Source: Psococerastis gibbosa
Taxonomy: Eukaryota > Arthropoda > Insecta > Psocodea > Psocidae
Reading direction: 5' to 3'
Length of the DNA: 64,000 bases
NCBI GenBank assembly: GCA_963971405.1
Contig: OZ020489.1
Span: 1,798,001 to 1,862,000 of the forward strand
The notes under the pieces are model-generated. The model worked only from the letters and a program-made list of their open reading frames with translations. It did no database searches and was not told the origin of the DNA. Shown in pieces: positions 11,093 through 23,355 of this stretch. A program made the translations under genes and the position numbers. Every line of letters starts with the position of its first letter. Position 1 is the first letter of the stretch.

Positions 11093-13202
11093 ATTGCAAC
11101 TCAAGAAGAAGAATCAAACTTAATCCTTAATAATTACTTGTTTGCATACTATTGTATCCTATCTTACGGCTAGTAAGTAAGTAAGTAAGTACAATTAATG
11201 TCCTGTCACCAATTTCACAGAATATTTTTATTTTTAGAGGTAGTTAGTTTCACGATCATAATATGCTGTACACTAAACGTATAGTAACAGAGTGTACTCG
11301 AAAACAAAACTTGTAGTTTCTCATTCAATCGGATCAGCAACAGGAAAGGAAAAATAAATTGGTGTTGGTAAGCAATCCTCCTTTTATTTTACATGGAAGG
11401 TCCCCTAATGCCCAAAACAATTTGCTCTTCTCTGAAATAAATCGGAGGAGCCCCAAAATTGAAATGTAAAAACTGGCCGTGTTGATCAAGCTCTTGACGC
11501 GGAGGCCGCCGTAATTTACCAGCACGCCAAGCAAGTCTAATGCAAATTCAACCGGCAGACTATTATCCACCCCAAATTGGGAATGAAAGTAAAACGAATG
11601 TGAACAACTCAGCGGGCTCACTGCTACATGCGCATTGATCATTTTCCGTAGTCTTTTTTTCAATCAATATTTTCTGTTTAAGGTCCGGCCCCACTCACCA
11701 TCACTTGAAATGAATCAGCACAGAGAAAGAATACATAATGTGTAGTATTTTGTTTGTGGTTTTAGTATTCCTTATTACGTATTACGAAATTTTTCAAGTG
11801 AAGATGGGAATCGCCCTAAAAATCATAATTTGCCGATGGGTTTTGTTACTCTATCCAACAGCTCAACCATAGCCAAACTTAACTTAACTATACGAGCACA
11901 CCTTGATGGTTGTGCTGGAACAATTGCTCCAAAGCTTAGCTTTTGGGTAATGTACGCGTATAATACAATAATGCTAGGAAAGCAATGAGGCTCTATATAT
12001 AGCACGTGCAACAAGAAGTTAGACATTTATGGAGGGCAGTGAAATGATACTTATGGGAAAGATCATTAGTGATTATAGAGACAATATAGCCTGGAATAAA
12101 CGGTATAATAAAGTACCCTAGCTAAATCTCTAACTTCCTCTTTTATCAGTTCAGGAAACGCAAGTAAAAACTATAGTATGACAGAGGGGCAAATGAGTAC
12201 TGAGCAGTACATAAAGACGGCGGTTTTCTGTCTGAGCCCCAGCCACTCTGCCACGTCCATAAAGGACACCATAAAACCCACTAACTTGTACTGAACCCAC
12301 TCATCCACTCCTATTTCTCTGCAAAATTACACGCCCAACTCTGGCGGCATATCTCTCAACTTCCTAGCGAAGTTTCACTCCATTTGTTATGTATTTGCCA
12401 TTGAACATTTGTCATAGGCTTACAACAAGACCAAGAGTCTGAGTGAGCTCAGCTATAAATTCGGAGGCGTCACTGTAACAAAATAAGACCCGAGCCCGTT
12501 CAATGCAAATCGAAGGCTAATAGCGGGTCATCAATGATGCTACAATAATATGGATAAGAATGGGAGAAAATGTCAATAGGTATGTAATTATTATCGCTGA
12601 GCAAGCGAGCGGCATTGGAGAAAGGTGGAAATGGCAAAGAGTTGGAGGAAAATTCAGACAAAAGCGGGGGCCGGGAAATTGGGATCGGACGTTAGCTCGT
12701 ACGTCAGCCTGAAATACTGCTAATAGGCCCCGTCGCCTCTCTATTTCATACCCCGTAATGACCCCTTTAATTTCGTTCCATTCAGGATGCAACACGTCCC
12801 AGCGTTTTGATTTACGTTTTCTAACAAAAACGCTGTACGTTTCTTCCACCGAGCTTTTCCTTTTTTCTCCGTTTCTGCTGCCTTTTCCTGACGTTTCGAC
12901 TCACTGCTGCAGTAACTAGGCCGTGCCTTTTTTTGCATTTGCCGAAGTACTAGTGTCAGGTATAAGTTAACCATGCATGCGTTCCTACTATATTTATCAA
13001 TTACTATTGTAGTGTAGGTACCGTGATAGATAATATGAGACGAGTAGTTTCAGGGTAGATAATAGTCCTAGGGTTAAATTTCGGTTGGCTCGATTTTCCT
13101 TATCCCAAAGCACTGTTCGATTGATGAATGATTGATCGATGGGACGATAGTCTAGACTCTAGACACCGTAACAATGACGGGGTTGGCAATCTATATTTTC
13201 CA
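11093..13202. other. Unrecognised intergenic DNA
   Basis: No gene is recognised. A (TAAG)n microsatellite lies at about 11168-11190. The longer frames (109 residues minus-strand at 11334-11663, 110 residues minus-strand at 12517-12849) show no domain, signal peptide or composition suggesting a gene. Confidence 0.4.
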
Positions 13203-13547
13203 TAATTAATTTCTTCAAAAAATAATTATTTATTCAAAACCATAAATTTGATTGGGAAAGCACCCTGTTCGCTTTTTTATACTCTATTTCACACCTAAAC
13301 CATACATGAAGTTAGAGAGCATCGTTAGAAAGGTACTACTGAAAAATTAATTCTTTGCAATTTTTCAAGAAAATTGAGTCATTCCTATTTTTTTTTTTTT
13401 TTTTTTTTGCCCCCAGCACCAAACTAACGACAAACACCATCCAGGCCGCTACCTACTAGGCAACCCATAAAGCGGGTTCCGCCTGAACACGTTAAGTAAG
13501 TAGTACTATAAAGCGTTTTGTTTACATTAATAACGACTGCAATATAG
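13203..13547 (+). repeat. Decayed internal fragment of the 850-bp dispersed repeat
   Basis: The order TTCAAAAAATAATT, GGGAAAGCACCCTG, ACACCTAAACCATAC, CCCCCAGCACCAAAC and CATTAATAACGACTGC parallels the interior of the full copies at 49-54 kb, but with many substitutions. A 20-odd-base T run has grown in the middle and the GGGGCAAGCGACCCCC segment is replaced. This is one of the oldest copies in the window. Confidence 0.6.
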
Positions 13548-16500
13548 GCCGAGGAAAGACAAGACTATTTCAATTTAATTAATCGAGCATGCAATTAGTG
13601 GACGTATCTTAAACGGTTATCAGAAAGAGAGAGATATGCAGCACTCTGCCTCATAGATTACGTCATATTATTAGTAAGTAAGTAAGTTATTAGTAACGCT
13701 GAGAGAAAATGCAAACTGTGAAACATGACTGGCCTCTTCGTTTAACGCAGACGGTGGCAATAAGTTTGGTGCATTCACAAAGGGCCCATTAATAGTAACA
13801 CTATCGTCTATAAAACACTCTTCTTTCTTATAAAATATTGACTCTGCTTAGACCACCGTACCTTTCCTTGCTCTATCATTTTCTATGCATATGTTCTTCT
13901 TTCATGCTTTTGAGTGTTTCAATGCTGGACTTAAGAAGCTTCACCGTGTTCACATTCGTACCTCTCATGGCAGTTGCAGTATGATTCTAGTACGGCAGTC
14001 TTCCCCTATAGTCTACAACAGTACCGCAGCCATAGCCATTGGGGACTGAAGAGCTAAATAGGTCAAAAGTGTTTTTATTTAGTTTTTAGCGGCATAAGGT
14101 AATATTTTATAGTCGTACCTGAATTTTGTAAACTAAAATTATACTTAAAACAGACTTACTAATAGTACAGTGGATATTGTGCACAAGCAAGCTACACTGG
14201 ACACTGCATCACAGCCCACATACAGTATATATATCCTTACCTAGAACAAAACAGAAATTAGTCCAATTATTACTTGAAAAATCAAACGGTATGATGAATC
14301 ATAATATTATAATTATTATTTTTATTAGTTGGCAGGTCTAGATTGAGTGCTGGGATCATTAGCCCTCGTATCGTACACTGTGCCAGCACACGTGCAATCG
14401 CTTGCGTGATCTGATAGATCCTTCGCAATGCCAGCTTTGTTCAGATCGTGCTCATTTTTCCTATTGGCCTCTCGACAGTGCCAAGGGCCTTTCTGCTATG
14501 TAAAAGTGTAACCGTACTTGGAGAGCACCGAAATCTCAAAGTGTCAATTAACAAACTTAACAGGTTCTTGGAAACTCTGTAAAATAATACATTACGCTCC
14601 TAATTGACGAGTAATTCCACCTAAAGTAAAAACCCAAACTCTGATAAAGTGCCAAGCGCTGTAAAGGCTATATATTTTAAGAGAGGAGGGGATTTTATAA
14701 GCAAGTTGTAATAAGTGAAGGGGCGGGGCTCCTGCTGCAAACTTTATTTCGATTTTCATAATTTTAAACTTTGGTACGCAACTTCTTTATTATTTCGTGA
14801 AAGCAACGGGTTGTGCTGTGTTTTGTAATTCAAATCAGTTGCAAAGCAGACACTTCGGATTCCCTGACAAGTTTGCGTTTTGATTTCAGAAAAGTACGCG
14901 ATCTGCAAAATGTCAGCGACACCAAAGTTATAGCATTTTGCTATGTGCGTGTATATTTCCCCGCATTGACACAAGTTTAGAAAAACACCTTTATTATCAG
15001 CACTATTCTTTTACTCCTTTTAAAGTTCGGGTATGCAATAAACATAGAAAAAAATAATAATAATAAGAAATCATAACCACAAAATGATTCCCTGAATTTT
15101 TTCAACTCGAAGGAATATGCCAAAACATGTCTAAATTCTTTTCTCACAATTCCAAAAGCAGCGAATTATATTAAAAATGTGGGTAAAGGCACGTATTCTC
15201 CTGTGTTGGGAGGGGGGGGGGGGGGAATTTTGTTTTAAAGGCGCATCTGCCGCTTCTGCTCAATGCGGCCCCTCCGAGGGAAAATAAATAAGTCTTGCTG
15301 AAAGACATGTCATTGCCGTAGCAGATGATATATTTCAAACTATCTCAGCTGTTTTAAAGAGAAATCCAACTTTGTAAGGAAAACTTCCCGTGAACATGAT
15401 TGAAGGCTTCGCTTTTCCTTTCAACCAGAGAATTTAGAAACTGCCCTCGTATTTGGTCACTGAAACTTTGTTTTACTATTTTTCAATTATGTTTCAAATT
15501 TATATTGCCTCTTTATAGTAGGATTTTAGTGAGGCATTGGAAGTTAAAGTTTAAGACTTTATGCCAGAAACACTCGAATACTGTTTTATGTTGTTTCAGG
15601 GGATGTTGGGATTTGAGGGTTGTGAGGGAACTTGGTTTGACCACTCGCGGTAGATAAACATACATATTTTTATGTTTTCCCCATCGTTTTCTCGTTTTCA
15701 ACCTGAATCACAACATTTTTATTAGCGTTGGTGGTATAGACAGATCTACAGCATGTTTGAAAACCTCTTTTTGCACCAGGTATGATTTGTTTGAATTGAG
15801 ACATGAAAACAGCTGTATGCATCTTTTTTTAAGTACTTTCCACTTTTTGTGCGTAAGAATTACCTATATGGTATTTTCGTGTCAAAAAAATTGAAGATAT
15901 AGTAGGTAGAGACTGAAAATGCTGGGGTTGGTATTACACCTGATCAAAAATCTCTGAAAAAAAACCACCAAAGTCTCCTTTTGAATTTTCCTTCCTTTTC
16001 CATTCGAAAAGAATAGCGGATACTATATCTATTTCCAGCGGATCATCCCCCCCCCCCCCCCCCCCCGACTGTCATTGACACCTCAGCCTGAAAGGAAAAA
16101 CTTTTCAACGCAAAACCTGGTGAGAAACCTCTCCCAGCAATCCCATTTTTAGTTGAATAGGTTTTCTTGTTGTGCGGAATTGAATTGGTCAACCTTTTTC
16201 CAACTTCAATAAACATAATTTGAAAATCTATAGACTCTTTGTGTGGTTTGAGGAAAATCCTTCTTAGGGATGAAAATTGTAGTTGTAGGGGATGCGATGG
16301 TCACGGGTTGTGAATAGGAGATGGGTTGCTGGCTTTTGTACCCGCGGATCAACTGCAAAACCAGTTTTGTAATAGCAATCGTCCTCCGATTCCCTCCTCC
16401 CCGAATGCCTTCACTCCACTTTAATTCCTTATGGCTTTCTTATTTGGATTACAATAGGCTCCGTTGCGTCTACTCAAATTGAATTGCTGATATTCCGGAA

Positions 16501-16719
16501 GATTGTTCCGTATGTTTAGGGAATGGAACACCTCAATGCCTGTTTCCTGTAACAACCAAAAACGTAACTAGTACAGCTCCCAATGAAATAACATGCCCTT
16601 GCAGAAACTATTGTCAGCATTGTAAAATATAATGTGTGGACGTCACGCTTGACCATAGTTATGGAAGGCGTGGAATATTCGTTACTTGTACTTTAGCCCT
16701 GAAAAATGGTGAAAAAAAA
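13548..16719. other. Unrecognised intergenic DNA
   Basis: No gene is supported. Long homopolymers stand out: 14 G at 15212-15225 and 20 C at 16047-16066. The remaining sequence is AT-rich and without repeats that I can match elsewhere in the window. Confidence 0.4.
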
Positions 16720-18094
16720 ACATTAAATTATAGTAGGATGAAACCCATTGGAAATGGAAGATAATGTGACAGACATTAAAGGAAAAATAAATTAAGGGTG
16801 ATCTGAGTTCGGGAGGCAGATAGGGGTAGTTTTTAAGGGTGAAATACGGTACATCTTCATTTCCGACAAAACCACAAGTCCTACGGAAAAACTTTAAATA
16901 GCAAAAAGGTAGATAATAAGATGTACAACTTTAGTGATTACACTTTTTTAACATAACCTCAAATTTTATGAGAAAAATGCCAAAAACCAGGGTTTTGGTT
17001 TTTTATTTTTAACTTTCATAAAAAAAGAAACATTTTCGTGAAAAATGTTATAAATACACTGTAATTTTTTAATTTAAAATATTAATTTTTTCCAACTAAT
17101 TTTGACTATACATGGAAAAAGCACCCTAGTTTTCAATCGAAAAATCTCACGTCAAAATGTGGATTTTTTTTAAAAACGTAGGTGAGGTTTTTGTTAGTTG
17201 AAATCTCTACTTTCCGATGGTATAAAGAACAATATGCACTGCTGTGCAAAATTTTCTTAAAAAATGCAAAAAACCAAATCGAAAAATGACGTCTTTAATA
17301 TTTAAAATATAGTCCGGTCAATTTACTCATCCAATATGACAATAATTCGCATCTAATATTGTACTAAAATATCATTCGATTTTATTTTTTTAGGTTATGT
17401 AACGTTAAATATACTATTTAAGAACGAAAATATTATTATTTTTATTTTAGAGCTGATTGACACAGATAAAAATATAGGGCTTAGATAAACTAAATTGACC
17501 GGACTATGTTATAAATGTTAGAGACATCATTTTTCGATTTGGTTTTTTGCATTTTTTAAGAAACTTTTGCATAGTAGCCTAGTGTGTATTGTTCTTCATA
17601 CCTTCAAAAAGTAGAGATTTCAACGAACAAAAATCTCATCTAATTTTTTAAAAAAATTGAAATTTTGATTGAGATTTTTCGATTGAAAATGAGGGTGCTT
17701 TTTCCATATATAGCCAAAATTAGTTGGAAAAAATTAATATTTTAAATCAAACAAATTACAGTGTATTTATAACATAGAAAAATAAGTTTTCTCCAATTTT
17801 CACGTAAAATATTTTTATTTTGTGAAAGTTAAAAATAAAAAACCAAAACCCTGGTTTTTGGCATTTTTCTCATAATATTTGAGGTTATGTGAAAAAAGTG
17901 TAATTACTATTGCTATTTGACGTTTTTCCATAGAACTTGTAGTTTTGCCGGAAATGAAGATGTACCGTGTTTCACCCTTAAAAACCACCTCTACCTGCTT
18001 CCCGAACTCGGATCGCCCGTAATTTATTTTTCCTTTAATGTCTGTCATATTATCATCCATTTCCAATGGGTTTCATTCTACTATAATTTAATGT
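16720..18094. repeat. Large foldback: inverted repeat with arms of about 605 bp
   Basis: The left arm (16720-17324) and right arm (17491-18094) are imperfect inverted copies along their whole length, with a 166-bp loop. Matching landmarks are ACATTAAATTATAG at the left outer edge against CTATAATTTAATGT at the right, CCAGGGTTTTGGTTTTTTAT against ATAAAAAACCAAAACCCTGG, and AGTCCGGTCAATTTA against TAAATTGACCGGACT beside the loop. Many single differences have built up, so it is not recent. Neither arm encodes a recognisable protein and I see no other copy in the window. It could be a foldback transposon or a local inverted duplication; transcripts would form a long hairpin RNA. Confidence 0.85.
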
Positions 18095-19713
18095 CTAAAA
18101 AAAATTATGTACCCTGGGCTATTGTTCCGTTGTCGCCAGTGTCAGTTACGGCCACGTATTGCATGTTACAAGTCACCCAGCTATAAAACAGTATTTGAAA
18201 AGTTCAAACTCAAGTCAAAATTATCTACCATTGACTATACATATAACAGCTGTCTTCTGTCACGTCTGTGCCTTAAGATTTGCTTATAGTTCAGAAGAAG
18301 ACGATTTCTCGGCAACTCGTTGAATTAAGAAGTAAACTTTCTTATTTTGACAGTGTATGTGAAAAACACGGCTGCAGGACATGTTGGAGGTTCTGTGTGA
18401 GAGAGCGTTAATATGCAGCGCATGCAGTTGGGGCAAGTGAATGCTGTGTACAGTACAATCGCCTTTAAAATGGAAGGGAATGATGTGTTAACAGTTGTGA
18501 TGGCGGGCTACTTAACGGTCGAGTTAGCCCTCCTGTATGCAAATGGGCCCAATTAGCTTTCAGCCGGGCCGCGCCTCCCCCTCCCCCGCCTATCAGGTCC
18601 AATACGTCGTTACCTCATTTGTCAGCGACTACGTACATTTGCAGCCAACAACCGTGTCACGGCCACTCCCACCATGTGCAGCAAAGTAAATGCGGCGGAA
18701 GCATCAGTGTCCGCCATGTTTTATATACCATTGCAATGACTGCAGTGTCCGTAGGATTCAACGCTGCCGCTGCGTAGATCACCCTTTTAGTGTAAATGTC
18801 ACCATGAAGAGTACACATTGTTGTGGCGTTGTCGAAATCAGTTGATACTACTACTACTACTGTAGTCATACTGCGTAATGTATTTGACGTTAATACTATA
18901 TCTTCAGAATCCATGTTACTACTTACTACTGCCAGCAGTATTATTTTAGGTGTTAAATGCTAGTGCAGTATTTAGGCAAGTTTAAAAAATTCCTCAATGA
19001 AATCAGGTAAGATTTATTTTAGTTCAGCCATACAGATAGCTTTCGTTTCATCTCTTAGAGGTATAAGACTATAGGACTATAGGAAGTGCACACGTGGTGG
19101 TGTATACTCGTATTGTACATGACTCCAAGTGCCTGTAGATATAATCAACAATTAACATTCAAGTGTGTGGGGGTGCCAAGAGGAGGGGGTTGCTGAAGGG
19201 CACATTAGACCTGGCCCCGCCCCCTCTATATCCATCACGTCATGTTTGTAGAGTTACCAATTTGACGTAGCCACCGAAGCGTAGCTAACAGCCTTGTCAC
19301 AGTCTATAATAAGCCCTCTGATGATGAAAATAAATTAATGGAAAGACTAGAATATGCAGGTGAGGTACAGCAGTGTAGTGCTGTAGATGTACCTAATGCG
19401 ATTCTGTTTCGCCACTTTTATTTTCTTATTATCTTCCATTGCACATTTCCAATATGGTAAGAATAATTTATTATACTTACTACAATAAGGAGACTTATTA
19501 AGTTTTGTGGCTTCGACATAATATTATGAGGTAGTAAATACTATAATGTATTTCTTTACACTACTTTATATTGTGCATAAAATATAAGTAGGCACAAAGC
19601 CTGTGAGTTAAATTTTTAGCAACTTTAATATACAAATAAAAAATCAGTTCTAATACAACGAAAAAATTCACTCACACGGTTACACCCAAATGTTTATGTA
19701 AACAATAATATTA
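18095..19713. other. Unrecognised intergenic DNA
   Basis: No gene is seen. A GC-richer patch at 18490-18800 carries a short CTACTACTACTACTG tract near 18845. The reading frames are short. Confidence 0.4.
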
Positions 19714-19830
19714 TCTCTATATAAAAATGAATCCCTATTTTCCTTGGTCACGCCATCACGCGTGAACGGCTGGACCGATTTCACTAGCAGGCGCAGGGGG
19801 TGGCCCCGATTGTAATATAATAATTTCTAA
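19714..19830 (+). mobile_element. Helitron-like 5' terminus
   Basis: The sequence TCTCTATATAAAAATGAAT, followed by CACGCGTGAACGGCTGGACC and then GATTTC, closely resembles the 5' ends of animal Helitrons. These start with TC and insert after an A, as seen here (preceding base A). No matching 3' hairpin with CTRR is recognised downstream, so the right limit given is only the extent of similarity. It is probably a non-autonomous or truncated copy. Confidence 0.5.
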
Positions 19831-20190
19831 ACAGCATCTGCATGGGACACTAGCATTTATTAATGCGAACACCCAGTATTTAAGAATTGCCTGATGTAAG
19901 GATTTCAAAATACTGGAAGCTTCATAATAATCATACAGACCCACAATCTTTTATTCAAGTTGTGTTACTACTGTATAATATAAGAAGGAGCCTGACCTGC
20001 ATAATAATTAAATTAGTTGCTTTATTTTATAATTTTTACGATTTCATGGATTCCATTGACGAAATCCTTATAAGAGTAGCTTACGTAATTCATTAAATTA
20101 AAAATGAACAACCGATTAATCCAGGGGTGACCAATATCTACGTTAAAGTGCCAAATGGAAAATTGCGAGCACCAACGACTAATTTAAAAA

Positions 20191-21017
20191 TGTAGCGTGC
20201 AACCCTACCTTTTTATATGTGTATCCAGTTTACTGGATATACTAAATCTTAATATTACGATTACATATCTTCTTATTATTATTTATTAAATTTTTTCAAT
20301 TTATTTATTTATTTGTAAATCCGCCATATTTGTTTTGTTCAATTAACCAACCTCCAAATAAACATCATCGGTTTAAAATAAATTAATTTTTTCTATCTTT
20401 TATTATTATTCACAATTTAATTATCGCCAGATCTTTTAAAATCACAAAATCATAAAGTATCTATTATTATTTATTTCTATTTATTAATAAAAATACTTTT
20501 ATTATTATTATTATTACTTTAAAAAAGTTTTTGACGAGAGGTTGGCGGCCGGTTGAATTTGCGGTGGCTTGTTAGAAAATGTTACGAGAAAGGATGGCCG
20601 AGAATTTCTTATAACCCGATTTGGATTTTAAAAAAAGAAAAAAAAGAAATGAGATTTTAAAGAAGGAAGAAGTCATAAGGATGATGGCTGGCAGGAGTTG
20701 TGGTGGCATGGATTTGATTTCGACGATGATGGGCTAAACCCCACCCGGAAGGGGGTGTTCGGACTCCGCTCCCTCCTCAGCCCAGACAATGTGACGATTT
20801 AGGATTGAGCCATGAGGTGATCGCTTACTTTTTATTTATTGGAGACGCTTATTGGCCACGCTACTACAGGTGCTCTATTTTTCTATATCTTAGGGTTTCA
20901 TAATTCTATCAAGAATATAATTTCTGTTAATTAATTCTTGTTGTAATTATTTCACAACATTCATTCCTCGATCCTACAGCCTCCTAAAGAACCCTAAGCC
21001 GGGGAGAAAACGCAACA
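20191..21017 (+). repeat. 5' LTR, 827 bp
   Basis: It begins TGTAGCGTGC and ends ACGCAACA, giving TGT/ACA ends. It matches 27477-28303 in length and, by eye, in every line compared. It holds ATT-rich tracts and an AATAAA at about 20357. Confidence 0.93.
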
Positions 21018-21020
21018 AAG

Positions 21021-21038
21021 TGGCTCACACCAACGTTG
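21021..21038 (+). promoter_or_regulatory. Probable primer-binding site
   Basis: TGGCTCACACCAACGTTG lies three bases after the LTR. The TGG start matches the complement of a tRNA CCA end. The following CAACGTTGGGG resembles the lysine-type binding sites known from Metaviridae, but the match is not close enough to name the primer tRNA. Confidence 0.5.
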
Positions 21039-21966
21039 GGGCCCGAGGTTGTAGAATGGTTGGAATGATTGTTGTGAAATTGTTACGAACATGATAATCT
21101 TATTTTTAAATGGATTGTTGACAAAAGTGATATTTCTAGGCTAGAACAATAGTTTTGAAAAGATATAAACAACAGTAGTTTTGAATTAGTTGTTGACAAG
21201 TGATATTAATAATTTTGGAAATGATAGTTTTCGAAAAGATAATAACAAACAGTAAATGATACTTTTTAAAATTCTTAATCATGGCATTTATATTTTTGAA
21301 AGATGTTCGCTAAGAAAAAAATAGTGATAATAAAATGTTTTGATTGTCAACAGGGCTTAGGTTACGGATAATCTTTGTGCTGTTGTGGTTATAATTACAG
21401 TTTCGTCAATTCGTCAGGGTTGAGGACGGACGGATCCAGAGGAGTCAACATCGGTTTTATGTAATTCAATCTATAACTATTTATTTAATATTGGGCCTAT
21501 ATAAAAATTATCGTCATTTTACTTTAATTATGGTAAACCATTGATAGGAGTTTGTCCTTTCTGTTTGACACGGAATATATTTGACTTGTTTTGTGCAAAT
21601 TGGCTCAGTTATCAGCATTGGGGTAGTTCACACACTCTTGGTCGTAGTATTGTATGTATGGAATGAATGATAAGGAAGTATTAATTCATTATATTAATAA
21701 TAAGCAGGTAGGCCTATATTGGTTACCAAAAGTGGTATAATATATACCAGTTAGTTTTCTTTAGTCGCATTCGTCTTGGGTTTGAGGAGGGGGTGTTTAG
21801 GAACACCTACTTCCCTTTTTATGATAATTATAAATAATAAGTGTATTAATAACAATTATCGTGTGAATTACTTCACGTAAGACTATTTAATATTACGATA
21901 GACATTGTTGTGGAAAAAAAAAATATATATTTATATAAATATATATAGTGAAAAGTGCGAAAGATA
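21039..21966 (+). other. Untranslated leader of the gypsy element
   Basis: About 930 bp between the primer-binding site and gag have no coding frame of note. Packaging and dimerisation signals are expected here from family knowledge, but none can be pointed to. Confidence 0.5.
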
Positions 21967-23355
21967 ATGCCGCGAACCCTAATACAGTTTTTGAGTGCCA
22001 CCAGTAAGGCCCGGCTAGAAGAGATCGCTGAACAGTTAGGATTACCGATAGAAGGCACGAAGGAGACCCTGAAAAAGGAATTAAAAAGCCACTTCTTAGC
22101 GACACCGGAGTCGGCAAACCAGTTTGAGGATATGGCAGACGTTACCATTGTACGGCCTCCTTACTTAGTGGTACCATTAACATTAACACAGTATCTAACC
22201 AACTGTGATGGAGAGAAGCTCGAGTCATTAGCCACGGAAGTCGGATGTGAGTTACCGGCGGCTGATCTGGAAGAGCAACGACAATATATGAAAAGCTACG
22301 TGAATGATCATCCAGCTTGCCTAGGCGACATTGATAAATTTGCAAATTTGCAATTGGTAAGTTCACCATTACCCGAGACTCGACCAACAGACTTGGAGCC
22401 TGAGGAAGAGCTTTCCCACGATCAAGGAGAGGAGATACGGATGGAGAGAGTACTGAATCGAATCTTCAAGGTCAATTTAGAGTTGCAACGCGATTTCCTG
22501 CGACAGGTTCTTCCAGGGAGAAGCTCTAGGCCACAACTAGAAATGTTTTTAAAAGAGGCACGACGACGCAACATCACGTTCACCGGTGCCGACGGGAGTC
22601 TACCACTTTTTTTTAACAAATTGAAAGATTGCCTTGCCCTTCACCCACTAACAGAAGACGAAAAACTCCGCGCCATACCTACGCTATTTGACGGGCCAGC
22701 CGCTCGGTGGTACGCCGGAAATAAGTATGCACTATGGACCGAACTGGAAATGGCGCTGAAGAACGTTTACCTGCCGGCAGACCATCAACTCAAGTTGAAG
22801 GTCTTACTATATACTAGAACGATGGGAGAACACGAAAAGGTGGCCCACTACATCGCGGCCATGAAGGCACTGAACGACGACCTCGCAACTCCACTCAAAG
22901 AAGTCGAACTTGTACCGTTACTCATGGCTCACCTACCCCCTCGACTGGCTAGTCTTGTAGGTTCCCAACTTACGGTATATACCTCAATAAAATCCTTTGA
23001 AATAACTTGCGTCGCGGCGGAGCACCAACTGGAACAACAAGCGTCCTACGTTCCACCGACCAACGCTATGCTATGCAACCCGCTCTACGGTGACTTTGGA
23101 GCTTCAAGACCACAACTCCTGGCGCTGGTTTCTCCTGCCAATATGACCACTTACAAGTGTAGGGGTTGCCGCCTGTTTGGACATCGGGAACGAGACTGCC
23201 AAACCACTTCTCGTCCATTTTGTTATCACTGTGGCAAGACGGGAGTCCTATCCAGCCTTTGTACATGCCGGCCACCGAAGTTAAACAGCCAAGGGGGCGT
23301 GGCGAGGCAGGTGACCACGACCCCCGCAACCGAACAACCTCACCAACAACAGTGA
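21967..23355 (+). CDS. gag: Gag-like protein of the Ty3/gypsy element
   Basis: This is a frame of 462 residues from the first ATG. Gag forms the virus-like particle and binds the element RNA. Residues 9-43 read as a SAP-like helix-turn-helix segment (LEEIAEQLGLP, then EGTKETLKKELKSHF), unusual at the start of a Gag. Residues about 180-360 carry the retrotransposon Gag core, with GPAARWYAGN as the conserved W-Y block and long amphipathic helices after it. A CCHC zinc knuckle (C-x2-C-x4-H-x4-C) lies near 398-411, with a second knuckle-like segment after it. The 3' part overlaps pol, which lies in the -1 frame. The frame is open throughout. I chose ATG 21967 over an upstream GTG because eukaryotic initiation favours ATG. 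Confidence 0.88.
   Translation: MPRTLIQFLSATSKARLEEIAEQLGLPIEGTKETLKKELKSHFLATPESANQFEDMADVTIVRPPYLVVPLTLTQYLTNCDGEKLESLATEVGCELPAADLEEQRQYMKSYVNDHPACLGDIDKFANLQLVSSPLPETRPTDLEPEEELSHDQGEEIRMERVLNRIFKVNLELQRDFLRQVLPGRSSRPQLEMFLKEARRRNITFTGADGSLPLFFNKLKDCLALHPLTEDEKLRAIPTLFDGPAARWYAGNKYALWTELEMALKNVYLPADHQLKLKVLLYTRTMGEHEKVAHYIAAMKALNDDLATPLKEVELVPLLMAHLPPRLASLVGSQLTVYTSIKSFEITCVAAEHQLEQQASYVPPTNAMLCNPLYGDFGASRPQLLALVSPANMTTYKCRGCRLFGHRERDCQTTSRPFCYHCGKTGVLSSLCTCRPPKLNSQGGVARQVTTTPATEQPHQQQ

Noticed and set aside
21873-22148. Minus-strand frames over gag
   Set aside because: They are antisense shadows of the gag coding frame.
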